From positions 412,379 through 476,378 of the forward strand of contig NZ_CAJPUY010000002.1 in the NCBI RefSeq assembly GCF_905397275.1: 64,000 nt of DNA. The letters run 5' to 3'. This document shows positions 48,068 through 56,324 of the stretch, in pieces. This DNA comes from Cupriavidus yeoncheonensis. Lineage in GTDB: Bacteria; Pseudomonadota; Gammaproteobacteria; Burkholderiales; Burkholderiaceae. Numbering within the stretch: position 1 is the first letter of the stretch; every line of letters begins with the position of its first letter. Made by a program: the position numbers and the translations under genes. The notes under the pieces were generated by a model that was not told the DNA's origin, did not search any database, and saw only the letters and a list, made by a program, of their open reading frames with translations.

Positions 48068-49390
48068 ATGCAGACCACCACGCCAACGCGCACGCGTTCT
48101 CTGGCCCGCTCTCTGGCCCGATCTCTGGCCCGTTCCCTGGGCTGTTTGCCGGCCCGTTTGCTGGCCACCGCCGCCATGGCCCTGGCGCCCGTACTGGCCT
48201 GCGCGCAGGGCGCGCCAATCAAGGTCGCGTTCATCGACCAGCTGTCGGGGCCGCTGGCCAACGTTGGCGAGATCTTCCAGGCCAACCTGAAGTTCGCGAT
48301 CGACGATGCGAATGCACAGGGCGGTGTGCTCGGCCGCAAGTACGAGCTCGTCAGCTATGACAACAAGCTGTCCGCGCAGGACAGCCTGTCGGCGCTGCAA
48401 AGCGCGATCGACGCCGGGGTCAAGGTGGTGTTCACGGGCGGCTCGGGGTCGTCGGTGGTGACCGCGCTCGTGGAAGCCGCCACGCGCCACAACGAGCGCA
48501 ACCCGGACCGCCGCATCCTGATTGTCAACTACGCGTCGATCGACCCCGACCTGACCGGCGCGCGCTGCAGCTTCTGGCATTTCGCGACCGAGGCCAACAC
48601 CTCCATGAAGATGCGCGCGCTGGCCGACTTCACGCGCGAGCAGAAGGATATCCACAAGCTCTACCTGTTGAACCAGGATTACGCGCACGGCCGGGTCTGG
48701 GCGGCACTGGGCCAGCAGATGATCGCCACCGCGCGGCCGGACACCCAGTTTGTCGGCGCCACGCTGCACCCGCTCGGCAAGGTCAAGGACTTCGCGCCTT
48801 ATATCAGCAAGATCAAGGCGAGCGGCGCCGACACCATCGTCACCGGCAACTGGGGCCAGGACCTGAGCCTGCTGATCAAGGCCGCGGGCGACATCGGCTA
48901 TGACCCGCGCTACCTGAACCACAGCGGCGGCGGCGCGCCCGGCACCGTGCTGGCGGTTGCGCAGGCAAAAAGCGGCAAGCTGACATGGGTCTCGGAATGG
49001 CTGCCCAATACCGAGGATCCGGCGCTTTCCGCGCTGTCGGCACGCGTGAAGCAGACCGCCGCCGGCGAGTATTTCACGCCACGCGTGCTGGTATCGGTGC
49101 AGCTCGTGACCGAAGCGATCCGACGGGCCGGCAGCGACGATCCGACCAAGGTCGCGCTGGCGCTCGAAGGCATGAAGATGAAGACGGCGCTGGGCGAGGT
49201 GACGATGCGCAAGAGCGACCACCAGTTATTGCTGCCGCAGGTGGTGTCGACGGTGGCGCCCGTCGACGGCAAGACCGTCAAGGTTGGCGCGGAAGGCACG
49301 CAGTACGGCTTCCGCCTGAACAGCGTAACGCCGGCACAGGCGCTTGACCTGCCGTCGGCCTGCCGCATGAAGCGGCCGACCGGCGTCTGA
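48068..49390 (+). CDS. Periplasmic binding protein, branched-chain amino acid (Liv) type
   Basis: Type I periplasmic binding protein of the LivJ/LivK superfamily, 440 residues. The signal peptide is unusually long, with an Arg-rich n-region, a hydrophobic core and likely cleavage after VLACAQ or ACA. The mature protein starts APIKVAFIDQLSGPLANVGEIFQANLKFAIDDAN and has GVLGRKYELVSYDN, VVFTGGSGSSVVTALVEA and GADTIVTGNWGQDLSLLIKAAG. The n-region contains an in-frame (RSLA)n repeat. It lies 60 bases after the carboxylase with a strong GGAGGAGACA ribosome site, so it probably belongs to that operon. No Liv permease or ATPase genes are nearby; the ligand could be the acid activated by the ligase. 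Confidence 0.88.
   Translation: MQTTTPTRTRSLARSLARSLARSLGCLPARLLATAAMALAPVLACAQGAPIKVAFIDQLSGPLANVGEIFQANLKFAIDDANAQGGVLGRKYELVSYDNKLSAQDSLSALQSAIDAGVKVVFTGGSGSSVVTALVEAATRHNERNPDRRILIVNYASIDPDLTGARCSFWHFATEANTSMKMRALADFTREQKDIHKLYLLNQDYAHGRVWAALGQQMIATARPDTQFVGATLHPLGKVKDFAPYISKIKASGADTIVTGNWGQDLSLLIKAAGDIGYDPRYLNHSGGGAPGTVLAVAQAKSGKLTWVSEWLPNTEDPALSALSARVKQTAAGEYFTPRVLVSVQLVTEAIRRAGSDDPTKVALALEGMKMKTALGEVTMRKSDHQLLLPQVVSTVAPVDGKTVKVGAEGTQYGFRLNSVTPAQALDLPSACRMKRPTGV
48095..48142 (+). repeat. In-frame 12-bp tandem repeat in a signal peptide
   Basis: Four units: CGTTCTCTGGCC, CGCTCTCTGGCC, CGATCTCTGGCC and CGTTCCCTGGGC. They encode RSLA RSLA RSLA RSLG (residues 10-25 of the Liv-type binding protein). 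The units differ at one base or a few, mainly in the wobble position of the Arg codon. Confidence 0.9.
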
Positions 49391-49406
49391 CCGGGCCGTC
49401 GCCCGG

Positions 49407-50546
49407 TCAGTGGTCGGAGCGCACGCTGCCGGGCGCGCGCTCCCCGGCGTTCAGCGTGCCGGTGTTCACGGCTGGCGGCGCCAGCCTGCGCAAGGCGGCG
49501 TGGCGCTCGTCAGGCCGCAGGTCGCCGATGCGGCGCACCTCGGCATAAAAGCGTGTCCAGTCGCCGCCCACGCTGTCGAGCAGCGCGGTGAATGCCGGCA
49601 CCCATTGCTGGTACGTGGCCACGGCGGCCAGGTGGGCGTTGGTCAGCGGCTGGTCGAACCAGCGGTCGTAGCCGCTGTAGCCGCCCCACTCCACGCGCAG
49701 CTTTGCGTACTGGCTGCGCAGGCTGTCGAAGATCTCGGCCTTGCCCTGACGCTTGGAGCCGTCGTCCGCAACCGAGCGGTACAAGGCATCGAGCCGGTCG
49801 CGCGTGTCCAGCAGCAGCGAGCGGAACTGGCGGCGCCGGCTGTCGTACTGCCGGTAGCTCGCGCGCGCATCGTCCGAGGCATCGTCGCGCAGCCAGTGCT
49901 CCACGCCGGCGATCTCCACCGCGGTCGCGAATGACTCGTTGAATGCCGTGTCGTTGCGCACGTACACGACCTGGTGCGCGAGTTCATGGAAGATCATGCG
50001 GGCCAGTTCGCCTTCGGGCAGGTAGACGAAGGTGTTCAGCAGCGGATCATCGAAGTAGCCCAGCGTGGAATAGGCCGGAATGCCCGCCACGTAGGCCTCC
50101 AGGCCTTCGCGGCGCAGGCCGGCGGCATAATGCTCGGCATCGCCCTGCGCGTAGTAGCCACGATAGCTGATGCAGCCGACGATCGGGAAGCACCACTGGT
50201 GCAGCGTCATCGACAACTCGGGCGTGGCGAACACGCTCCAGACCACGTAGGGACGGTGCAGGTTGGCGTAGCGGCGATAGCTGCCGTTGTCGGGCAACTT
50301 CAGTTCGCGCGAGGCGTAGTCGCGGATGCGGCGCGCCAGCGCCAGGCGCTGGGCCAGGCGCGCGTCATTGGATGCGTGCGCGCCGGCAATCGCCTCATCG
50401 AGCGACTGTGCCTGCGCCATCACGCCAAGGTGGCCGCCGACGGACTGGTAGTAGTAGCCGACCGTATCGCAGCCGGCCACCGCCAGTGCCAGCCCCGCCG
50501 CGACCAGGATGCCCGCCGCGCGGAGGCGGCCCCGTTTCCAGTCCAT
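49407..50546 (-). CDS. Predicted zinc aminopeptidase, lipoprotein
   Basis: A 379-residue member of the predicted aminopeptidase family (COG4324 type). The N terminus is a lipoprotein signal with lipobox VAGC, Cys26 (AAGLALAVAGCDTVGYYYQS). The metal motif is HELAH (IFHELAHQVVYV) near residue 188, followed by FNESFATAVE with the probable third ligand Glu. YVAGIPAYSTLGYFDDPLLNTFVYL just before it is characteristic. The predicted location is the periplasmic face, anchored by lipid. The start at 50546 fits the signal peptide; the upstream open frame overlaps the oxidoreductase gene. It follows the molybdopterin oxidoreductase by 7 bases on the same strand. Confidence 0.82.
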   Translation of the reverse strand: MDWKRGRLRAAGILVAAGLALAVAGCDTVGYYYQSVGGHLGVMAQAQSLDEAIAGAHASNDARLAQRLALARRIRDYASRELKLPDNGSYRRYANLHRPYVVWSVFATPELSMTLHQWCFPIVGCISYRGYYAQGDAEHYAAGLRREGLEAYVAGIPAYSTLGYFDDPLLNTFVYLPEGELARMIFHELAHQVVYVRNDTAFNESFATAVEIAGVEHWLRDDASDDARASYRQYDSRRRQFRSLLLDTRDRLDALYRSVADDGSKRQGKAEIFDSLRSQYAKLRVEWGGYSGYDRWFDQPLTNAHLAAVATYQQWVPAFTALLDSVGGDWTRFYAEVRRIGDLRPDERHAALRRLAPPAVNTGTLNAGERAPGSVRSDH

Positions 50547-50553
50547 CACCGGA

Positions 50554-52665
50554 TCATGAAACGGCGGCCACCGCCGGGTTGGCCTCGTGGCATGCTTCCA
50601 CCTCGACCAGGCAGTCATAGAACACCGGCGCGCGGCCCAGGTCGGTCAGCCGCTGGCTGGTCAGCTCGTTGGCGTTCTTGCCGTCGGGCGCCAGCTTCTT
50701 CCACCAGATCGACAGCCCCACCACCAGCCCGCGCCGTGCTCGGTCGGTCACGCGCGCCCGCGCCTGCATGCTGCCGCGGTCATTGAACGCACGCACGCGG
50801 GCACCGTTGACGATGCCGCGCGCGGCGGCATCGTCGGGGTGGATGTCGAGGTGCGGCTCGCCCTCGGTCGCGCGCAGGCTGTCGATATTGACGAAGGTGC
50901 TGTTCAGGAAATTGCGCGCGGGCGGCGAGATCATCGCCAGTGGATACCTGTCGGCCAGTTCAGGCGCCGAAGACGCCGCCTCGTATGGTGCCACGTAGTC
51001 GGGCAGCGGATCGAGCCCCGCGCTGCGCATGGCCTCGGAATAGAACTCGCACTTGCCCGAGTCGGTCGGGAAACCGCCCTGCGCGAACGGTGCCGACGGC
51101 AGCGACAGCTTCTGCCAGCCCTGCGCCTTCAGCGACTCCCACGTAATGCCCTGCGTACGCGCGTCGCCGGGGATGATGGCCTGCGCGGCGATCTGTTCAT
51201 CGCTGTCGGCGAAGCACGGATCGTTGAACGCCATGCGCTGTGCCAGCCGGCGGAAGATCTCGGTATTGGGCAGCGCCTGTCCCATCGGCTCGATGGCGGC
51301 GTTGTTCGCCAGGAGGTAGGTATGCCCGTAGGCCTTGTGCACGTCCACATGCTCGAGCTGCGTGGTCGCGGGCAGCAGGATGTCGGCGTAGTCGGCCGTA
51401 TCGGTGCGGAACTGTTCGAGTACCACCGTGAACAGGTCTTCGCGCGCGAAGCCTTCGGCCACCTTGCCCGATTCCGGCGCCACCGCCACCGGGTTGCTGT
51501 TGTAGACCACCAAGGCCTCAAGGCGCGGATTGCCCGGGCTGCCCGCGTCCAGCAGCGCGTCGCCGATCGTGCTCATGTTGACGGTGCGCGGCAACCGGCC
51601 GCGGGGCAGCAGGTCGGGCCGCTGCAGGGCCCTTTCGTTGATCGGGAAGAATCCAGACGTCGACAGCTGCAGCCCGCCGGCCGGATGCCGCCACGCCCCC
51701 ACCAGCGACGGCAGGCACGCCACCGCGCGCACCGCCTGTCCGCCGCCATGCACGCGCTGCATGCCGTAGTTCAGGCGGATCGCCACCGGCTGCCGCTCCC
51801 GCACCGCCAGCGTGCCGTAGAGGCCGGCCAGCCACTCGATGTCTTCCACGGCAATGCCGCAGATCTGCGCGGCGCGGACCGGCGGGTACGCCTGCGCGCG
51901 CTCGCGCAGCGCGTCGAAGCCCAGCGTGTGCCGCGCGATGTAGTCGTGGTCGAGCAGGCCATCGCGGATCAGCACGTGCATGATGGCCAGCGCCAGCGCG
52001 CCGTCGGTGCCCGGCATCGGCGCGATATGGCGGTGGCACTTCTCGGCGGTCAGCGAGCGGTACGGGTCGATCGCGACCAGCGTCGCGCCGCGGCGCTTGG
52101 CTTCCTGGGCGCGCGTCCAGAAATGCAGGTTCGAGGCGATCGGGTTGCCGCCCCAGATGATCACGAGCTTCGCGTCGACGACGTTTTCCATGTCCATGCC
52201 GACGCTCGCGCCATAGGTGTAGCGCAGCGCGGTGGCGCCGGCGCTCGCGCAGATGGTGCGGTCCAGCAACGAGGCGCCGAGCTTGTGGAAGAAGCGCGCG
52301 GCCATGCTCTCGCCCTGCACCAGCCCCATGGTGCCGGCGTAGCTGTACGGCACGATCGCCTGCGGGTCGCGTGCGGCAATGGCCTTGAGCCGCGTGGCCA
52401 CTTCGTCCAGCGCCTCGTCCCAGGAGATCGGCTCGAACTTGCCCTCGCCCTTGCGCCCGACGCGGCGCATCGGCGTCAGCAGCCGGTCCCGGTGGTAAGT
52501 GCGCTCGGTGTAGCGCGCCACCTTCGTGCACAGCACGCCCTGGGTGCCCGGATGGTCCGGATCGCCACTGACCTTGGTCGCGCGGCCGTCCTCGACGGTA
52601 ACGAGCAAGGCACAGGTGTCGGGACAGTCATGCGGACAGGCGGCGCGGACAATGCGGGAAGCCAT
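50554..52665 (-). CDS. Molybdopterin-dependent oxidoreductase (DMSO reductase family)
   Basis: A 703-residue molybdenum/tungsten bis-MGD enzyme. The N-terminal 4Fe-4S motif is CPHDCPDTC (C10, C14, C18) with the fourth ligand C46. Cofactor-binding segments are VIIWGGNPIASN, VAIDPYRSLTAEKCHRHI, PGTDGALALAIMHVL and the C-terminal dinucleotide-binding domain (HPDDAAARGIVNGARVRAFNDRGS). Cys139 in RTICASAG lies in the region that often supplies the metal ligand, but this is not certain. There is no Tat signal, so it should be cytoplasmic. No electron-transfer subunit is adjacent. Substrate is unknown; the family includes formate dehydrogenase, thiosulfate reductase and biotin-sulfoxide-type enzymes. 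Confidence 0.87.
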   Translation of the reverse strand: MASRIVRAACPHDCPDTCALLVTVEDGRATKVSGDPDHPGTQGVLCTKVARYTERTYHRDRLLTPMRRVGRKGEGKFEPISWDEALDEVATRLKAIAARDPQAIVPYSYAGTMGLVQGESMAARFFHKLGASLLDRTICASAGATALRYTYGASVGMDMENVVDAKLVIIWGGNPIASNLHFWTRAQEAKRRGATLVAIDPYRSLTAEKCHRHIAPMPGTDGALALAIMHVLIRDGLLDHDYIARHTLGFDALRERAQAYPPVRAAQICGIAVEDIEWLAGLYGTLAVRERQPVAIRLNYGMQRVHGGGQAVRAVACLPSLVGAWRHPAGGLQLSTSGFFPINERALQRPDLLPRGRLPRTVNMSTIGDALLDAGSPGNPRLEALVVYNSNPVAVAPESGKVAEGFAREDLFTVVLEQFRTDTADYADILLPATTQLEHVDVHKAYGHTYLLANNAAIEPMGQALPNTEIFRRLAQRMAFNDPCFADSDEQIAAQAIIPGDARTQGITWESLKAQGWQKLSLPSAPFAQGGFPTDSGKCEFYSEAMRSAGLDPLPDYVAPYEAASSAPELADRYPLAMISPPARNFLNSTFVNIDSLRATEGEPHLDIHPDDAAARGIVNGARVRAFNDRGSMQARARVTDRARRGLVVGLSIWWKKLAPDGKNANELTSQRLTDLGRAPVFYDCLVEVEACHEANPAVAAVS

Positions 52666-52989
52666 GGAATCTCCGGGGCGGGGCGAGAAGGTGAAGGCCA
52701 GACTGGCGCTGGAATGTGGTTCGGGGGCGGATGGCCTTGAGGGGTTGGCCCGATGCCTGTCAAGGCCGGGAAACCCGCGGCGGACGAGGCAGTTTCTGCA
52801 TCGGATTGTATTCGATTATGATGCAGCGGCGCGTTCCGGTCCTGGCCGGAAATGTCCCGAAGGCCACCCTGTGCCACGCAGCCGGAACCGGCTTGCGCAG
52901 GCCTGTGGACAGCCCCAGGGAGCCCGACGCCGGCGCAGACCGGCCCGGGCGGCGCATAGGTATCCAACCTGACTTTTTAGCGGGGTTTC
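52666..52989. other. Divergent intergenic region (oxidoreductase / binding protein)
   Basis: 324 bases with no supported gene. A TATGAT hexamer at 52817-52822 could be a plus-strand -10 for the binding protein, but no good -35 precedes it. No palindromic operator or riboswitch was recognised. Confidence 0.4.
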
Positions 52990-54168
52990 ATGTCCGATCT
53001 GAACGGGGTCAAGGCCGGGCGTTTCGCCGGCCTGCTGGTGGCATGCGCCATCGGCTTTTGCGGCGCATCGGGCGCCGCCATCGCAGCAGAAACCGGCGTG
53101 ACGGCCGACACCATCGTGCTGGGCCAGTCGGCCGCGCTGAGCGGGCAGACAGCGGCGCTCGGCAAGCAGATGGGCGCCGGCGCACGCCTGTACTTCGAGT
53201 CCGTCAACCGCCAGGGCGGCATCTACGGCCGCCGCATCGAACTGCAGACGCTGGAGGACTACAACGAGCCGGAGACCGCGGCGGCCAATACGCGCAAGTT
53301 CGTCGGCGAAAGCCGCGTCTTCGCGCTGTTCGGCTATGTCGGCACGGACAATGCCGAGGCTTCGCTGCCGGTCGCGGCGCAGGCCGGCGTGCCGTTCTTC
53401 GCGCCTTACACCGGCGCCCAGTCGCTGCGCGATCCACGCACGCGCAGTATCTTCCACGTGCGTGCCGGCTTCAACGAGGAAACCGCCGCCATCGTGCGGC
53501 AGATCCGCACCACCGGGCTCAAGCGCGTGGCCGTGGTCTACAACGACGACGCCTACGGCAAGGCCGGCCTGGAAGGGCTGGCGCGTGCGCTGCAGGCGTC
53601 GCCGGACAACAGCGTCCAGATCGTGGCGCGCGAGAACGTGGTGCGCAATACGGTCGAGATCGGCGACGCCATGCAGGGCACCTTGAAGGCCAAGCCCGAC
53701 GCCGTGGTGCTGATCAGCGCCTACCGCACGGCCGGCGCCTTCGTGAAGGAAGCGCTGCGCCGCGGCTACAGCGGCCAGTTCTACAACGTGTCCTATGTCG
53801 GCACGCAGGCGCTGGCGCGCGAACTCGGCCCGCTGGGCAGCGGCGTGATCATCTCGCAGGTCATGCCGCACCCGGGCAATGCCACGCTGCCGGTGGTACG
53901 TGAATACCTGCGGCTGCTGCAGGCGACCGGCAAGCCGGATGAATTCGACTATGTCGGCATCGAGGGCTTCATCGCCGCCAAGGCTTTCACGGAAGGCCTG
54001 CGCCGCGCGGGCAAGGACCTGACGCGCGAACGGCTGGTGGCCTCGCTGGAGGGCATGCGCAATGTCGACCTGGGCGGCTTCATCGTCAATTTCACGCCAG
54101 AGAACCACGTGGGTTCGAAGTTCGTGGAAATGACGATCATCAACTCGAAGGGGCAGGTGATTCGCTGA
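52990..54168 (+). CDS. Periplasmic binding protein, branched-chain amino acid (Liv) type
   Basis: A 392-residue type I periplasmic binding protein. The signal peptide runs to about residue 34 (FAGLLVACAIGFCGASGAAIAAE). The mature protein has the family features IVLGQSAALSGQTAALGKQMGAGARLYFESVNRQGGIYGRRIEL, FALFGYVGTDNAEASLPVAAQAGVPFFAPYTGA and RVAVVYNDDAYGKAGLEGLA. No ABC permease or ATPase genes adjoin it. It is a second Liv-type orphan within 5 kb of the one at 48 kb; the two are clearly different proteins. It converges with the dipeptide transporter operon. Confidence 0.88.
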   Translation: MSDLNGVKAGRFAGLLVACAIGFCGASGAAIAAETGVTADTIVLGQSAALSGQTAALGKQMGAGARLYFESVNRQGGIYGRRIELQTLEDYNEPETAAANTRKFVGESRVFALFGYVGTDNAEASLPVAAQAGVPFFAPYTGAQSLRDPRTRSIFHVRAGFNEETAAIVRQIRTTGLKRVAVVYNDDAYGKAGLEGLARALQASPDNSVQIVARENVVRNTVEIGDAMQGTLKAKPDAVVLISAYRTAGAFVKEALRRGYSGQFYNVSYVGTQALARELGPLGSGVIISQVMPHPGNATLPVVREYLRLLQATGKPDEFDYVGIEGFIAAKAFTEGLRRAGKDLTRERLVASLEGMRNVDLGGFIVNFTPENHVGSKFVEMTIINSKGQVIR

Positions 54169-54190
54169 GGGTTGCGGACCACTTGTCTTT

Positions 54191-54219
54191 CTTCCCTCTC
54201 CCCTGGCGGGAGAGGGAAG
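54191..54219. repeat. REP-like hairpin between convergent genes
   Basis: A perfect 12-bp stem CTTCCCTCTCCC / GGGAGAGGGAAG with loop CTGGC. No T-run follows on either strand. Sequences of the form CTCTCCC-loop-GGGAGAG occur as dispersed elements in related genomes, from general knowledge. It could end both convergent transcripts or stabilise 3' ends. Confidence 0.6.
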
Positions 54220-54246
54220 AAAAAGCCAATGACGGGATCGCGGGAC

Positions 54247-55314
54247 CTACGCCATATCGTTCAGGTGACACGCCGAGAGCCGCCCCGGAGCAATCTCCTT
54301 CAGCAGCGGCTGCTCCGCCTTGCAGCGCGGCATGGCATACGGACAGCGCGGATGGAAATGGCAGCCCGTGGGCGGATTGAGCGGCGACGGAATCTCTCCT
54401 CGGATCGCCACGTAGGTCTTCTTGCCGACTTCCAGCTTGGGCGCTTCCGCCAGCAGTGCCTGCGTGTACGGATGGTTGGGCGCGGCGAAGACTTCCTCGG
54501 TCGGCGCCGACTCCACCACGCGGCCCAGGTACATGATCACCACGCGGTCGCTGATGTGCTTGACCACCCCCAGATCGTGGCTGATGAAGAGATAGGTCAG
54601 GTTCAGGTCCTGGCGCAGGCGCATGAACAGGTTCAGCACCTGGGCCTGGATCGACACATCCAGCGCCGCCACCGATTCGTCGCACACCAGGAATTCCGGC
54701 TTCACCGCCAGCGCGCGGGCAATGCCGATGCGCGCACGCTGCCCGCCCGAGAACTGGTGCGGGAAGCGGCGCAGGACGGTCGGGTCCATGCCCACGCGCA
54801 CGAGCATGTCTTCCACATAGGCCTTCTGCTCGCCGCGCGAGATCATGCCATGTACGACGGGTGCCTCGCCGACGATATCGATCACGCGCAGCCGCGGATT
54901 GAGCGACGCATACGGGTCCTGGAAGATCATCTGGATCGCAAGCTGCTTCTCGCGGCGCTTTTCCGGCGGCAAGTGGTCGAGATGGATGCCGCGCCACAGG
55001 CGCTCGCCTTCGCTCAGCGTGTGCAGGCCGACCGCCATGCGGCCCAGCGTGGACTTGCCGCAACCGGACTCGCCCACGAGACCCACCACCTCGCCCTCCC
55101 GGATGCTCAGGTCGACCCGGTCGACTGCGTGCACCACCTCTTCGCGCGCATGCGCGCCGAACAGGTTGGCGATACGCGCCGCCGTGTCCAGCGATTTGAC
55201 GAAGCGCTTGGAAACGCCGCGCAGTTCCAGCAGCGGCGCGGGCGGCGTGGCCGGCGCGGCCGGCTGCAGGGGTCTGTCGGTCATGGCAGGGGTATCCAGC
55301 TCGGTTTCGCTCAT
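54247..55314 (-). CDS. Peptide ABC transporter ATP-binding protein (OppF/DppF type)
   Basis: Second ATPase of a di/oligopeptide importer. The 355-residue product has Walker A GESGCGKST near 78, signature FSGGQRARIGIARAL and Walker B FLVCDESVAALDVS; it carries DESVAALD in place of the more common DEPTSALD, with the catalytic Glu kept. It also has the C-terminal oligopeptide-transporter domain with a four-cysteine cluster region (CHFHPRCPYAMPRCKAEQP) typical of this family. The ATG at 55314 overlaps the stop of the upstream ATPase gene (ATGA). Confidence 0.92.
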   Translation of the reverse strand: MSETELDTPAMTDRPLQPAAPATPPAPLLELRGVSKRFVKSLDTAARIANLFGAHAREEVVHAVDRVDLSIREGEVVGLVGESGCGKSTLGRMAVGLHTLSEGERLWRGIHLDHLPPEKRREKQLAIQMIFQDPYASLNPRLRVIDIVGEAPVVHGMISRGEQKAYVEDMLVRVGMDPTVLRRFPHQFSGGQRARIGIARALAVKPEFLVCDESVAALDVSIQAQVLNLFMRLRQDLNLTYLFISHDLGVVKHISDRVVIMYLGRVVESAPTEEVFAAPNHPYTQALLAEAPKLEVGKKTYVAIRGEIPSPLNPPTGCHFHPRCPYAMPRCKAEQPLLKEIAPGRLSACHLNDMA

Positions 55315-56309
55315 GCCGCCTCCTGCCGGGCCACCACCGGATGAAAGCATCGGAGCCGGCGGCCGTCGGCGGCGTTCTCCAGCGGCGGCTCGGTCTTGCA
55401 AACCTCGGTGGCATAGGGGCAGCGCTCGCGGAACGAGCAGCCACCGGGCAGGTTCAGCAGCGACGGTGTCATCCCGGGGATCTGCTTCAGCGGCGCGCCG
55501 CGCGGGTTGCGCGAAGGTGCCGAGCCGATCAGCCCGTGCGTATAGGGATGCTCCGGACGCTCCAGTACCTGGCGCACGTCCCCGGACTCGACGATCTTGC
55601 CGGCATACATCACGCAGACCGAATCGGCCAGGCCCGCGACCACTGACAGATCGTGGGTGATCCAGATCAGCGCCGTGCCCGATTCCCGGCACAGCGTCTG
55701 CATCTCATACAGGATCTGGCCCTGGATGGTCACGTCGAGCGCCGTGGTGGGCTCGTCGGCGATGATCAGGTCGGGCTTGTTCAGCAGCGCGATGGCAATG
55801 GCCACGCGCTGGCGCATGCCGCCCGAGAACTGGTGCGGGTACGCCAGCAGCCGCTCGTCCGGCGAGGGGATGCCCACGCGCGCGAGCGCATTGCGGGCAC
55901 GCTCCCTCGCGGCGGCCTTGCTGATCCGGTCGTGCGCCATCACCGCCTCGATCATCTGCGTATCGATGCGCAGGACCGGGTTCAGCGTCATCATCGGGTC
56001 CTGGAAGATCATGGCGATGCGGTTGCCGCGCACGTCGCGCTGCTGGGCGGGCGTGAGCGCGCGCAGGTCGCGCGTGACGCCGTCACGGCTCGTCAGCGCG
56101 ATGCGGCCGTCCACCACTTTGCCGGGCGGGTCGATCAGGCCCATGATCGAATAGCCCGTCATCGACTTGCCCGAGCCGGATTCTCCGACCAGGCCCATGA
56201 TCTCGCCACGGCCGACGGTGAACGACACGTCGTCCACCGCTTTGGCGACGCCGCCGCGCGTGAAGAACTGCGTCTTGAGGTGTTCCACCACCAGGGTTGG
56301 TTGTGCCAT
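55311..56309 (-). CDS. Peptide ABC transporter ATP-binding protein (OppD/DppD type)
   Basis: First ATPase of the importer, 332 residues. Walker A is GESGSGKSM near 40, signature FSGGMRQRVAIAIAL, and Walker B LIIADEPTTALDV, followed by the H-loop IWITHDLSVV. The C-terminal region has CSFRERCPYATEVCKTEPP, the cysteine-rich segment of OppD/DppD. It pairs with the following ATPase by 4-base overlap and starts 15 bases after the permease gene upstream. Confidence 0.92.
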   Translation of the reverse strand: MAQPTLVVEHLKTQFFTRGGVAKAVDDVSFTVGRGEIMGLVGESGSGKSMTGYSIMGLIDPPGKVVDGRIALTSRDGVTRDLRALTPAQQRDVRGNRIAMIFQDPMMTLNPVLRIDTQMIEAVMAHDRISKAAARERARNALARVGIPSPDERLLAYPHQFSGGMRQRVAIAIALLNKPDLIIADEPTTALDVTIQGQILYEMQTLCRESGTALIWITHDLSVVAGLADSVCVMYAGKIVESGDVRQVLERPEHPYTHGLIGSAPSRNPRGAPLKQIPGMTPSLLNLPGGCSFRERCPYATEVCKTEPPLENAADGRRLRCFHPVVARQEAA

Positions 56310-56324
56310 GTTGCGCTCCCTTCC

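Noticed and set aside
55000..55310. Loss of Walker B function in the OppF-type ATPase (DESVAALD)
   Set aside because: The Asp-Glu pair needed for catalysis is intact and this variant occurs in the family.
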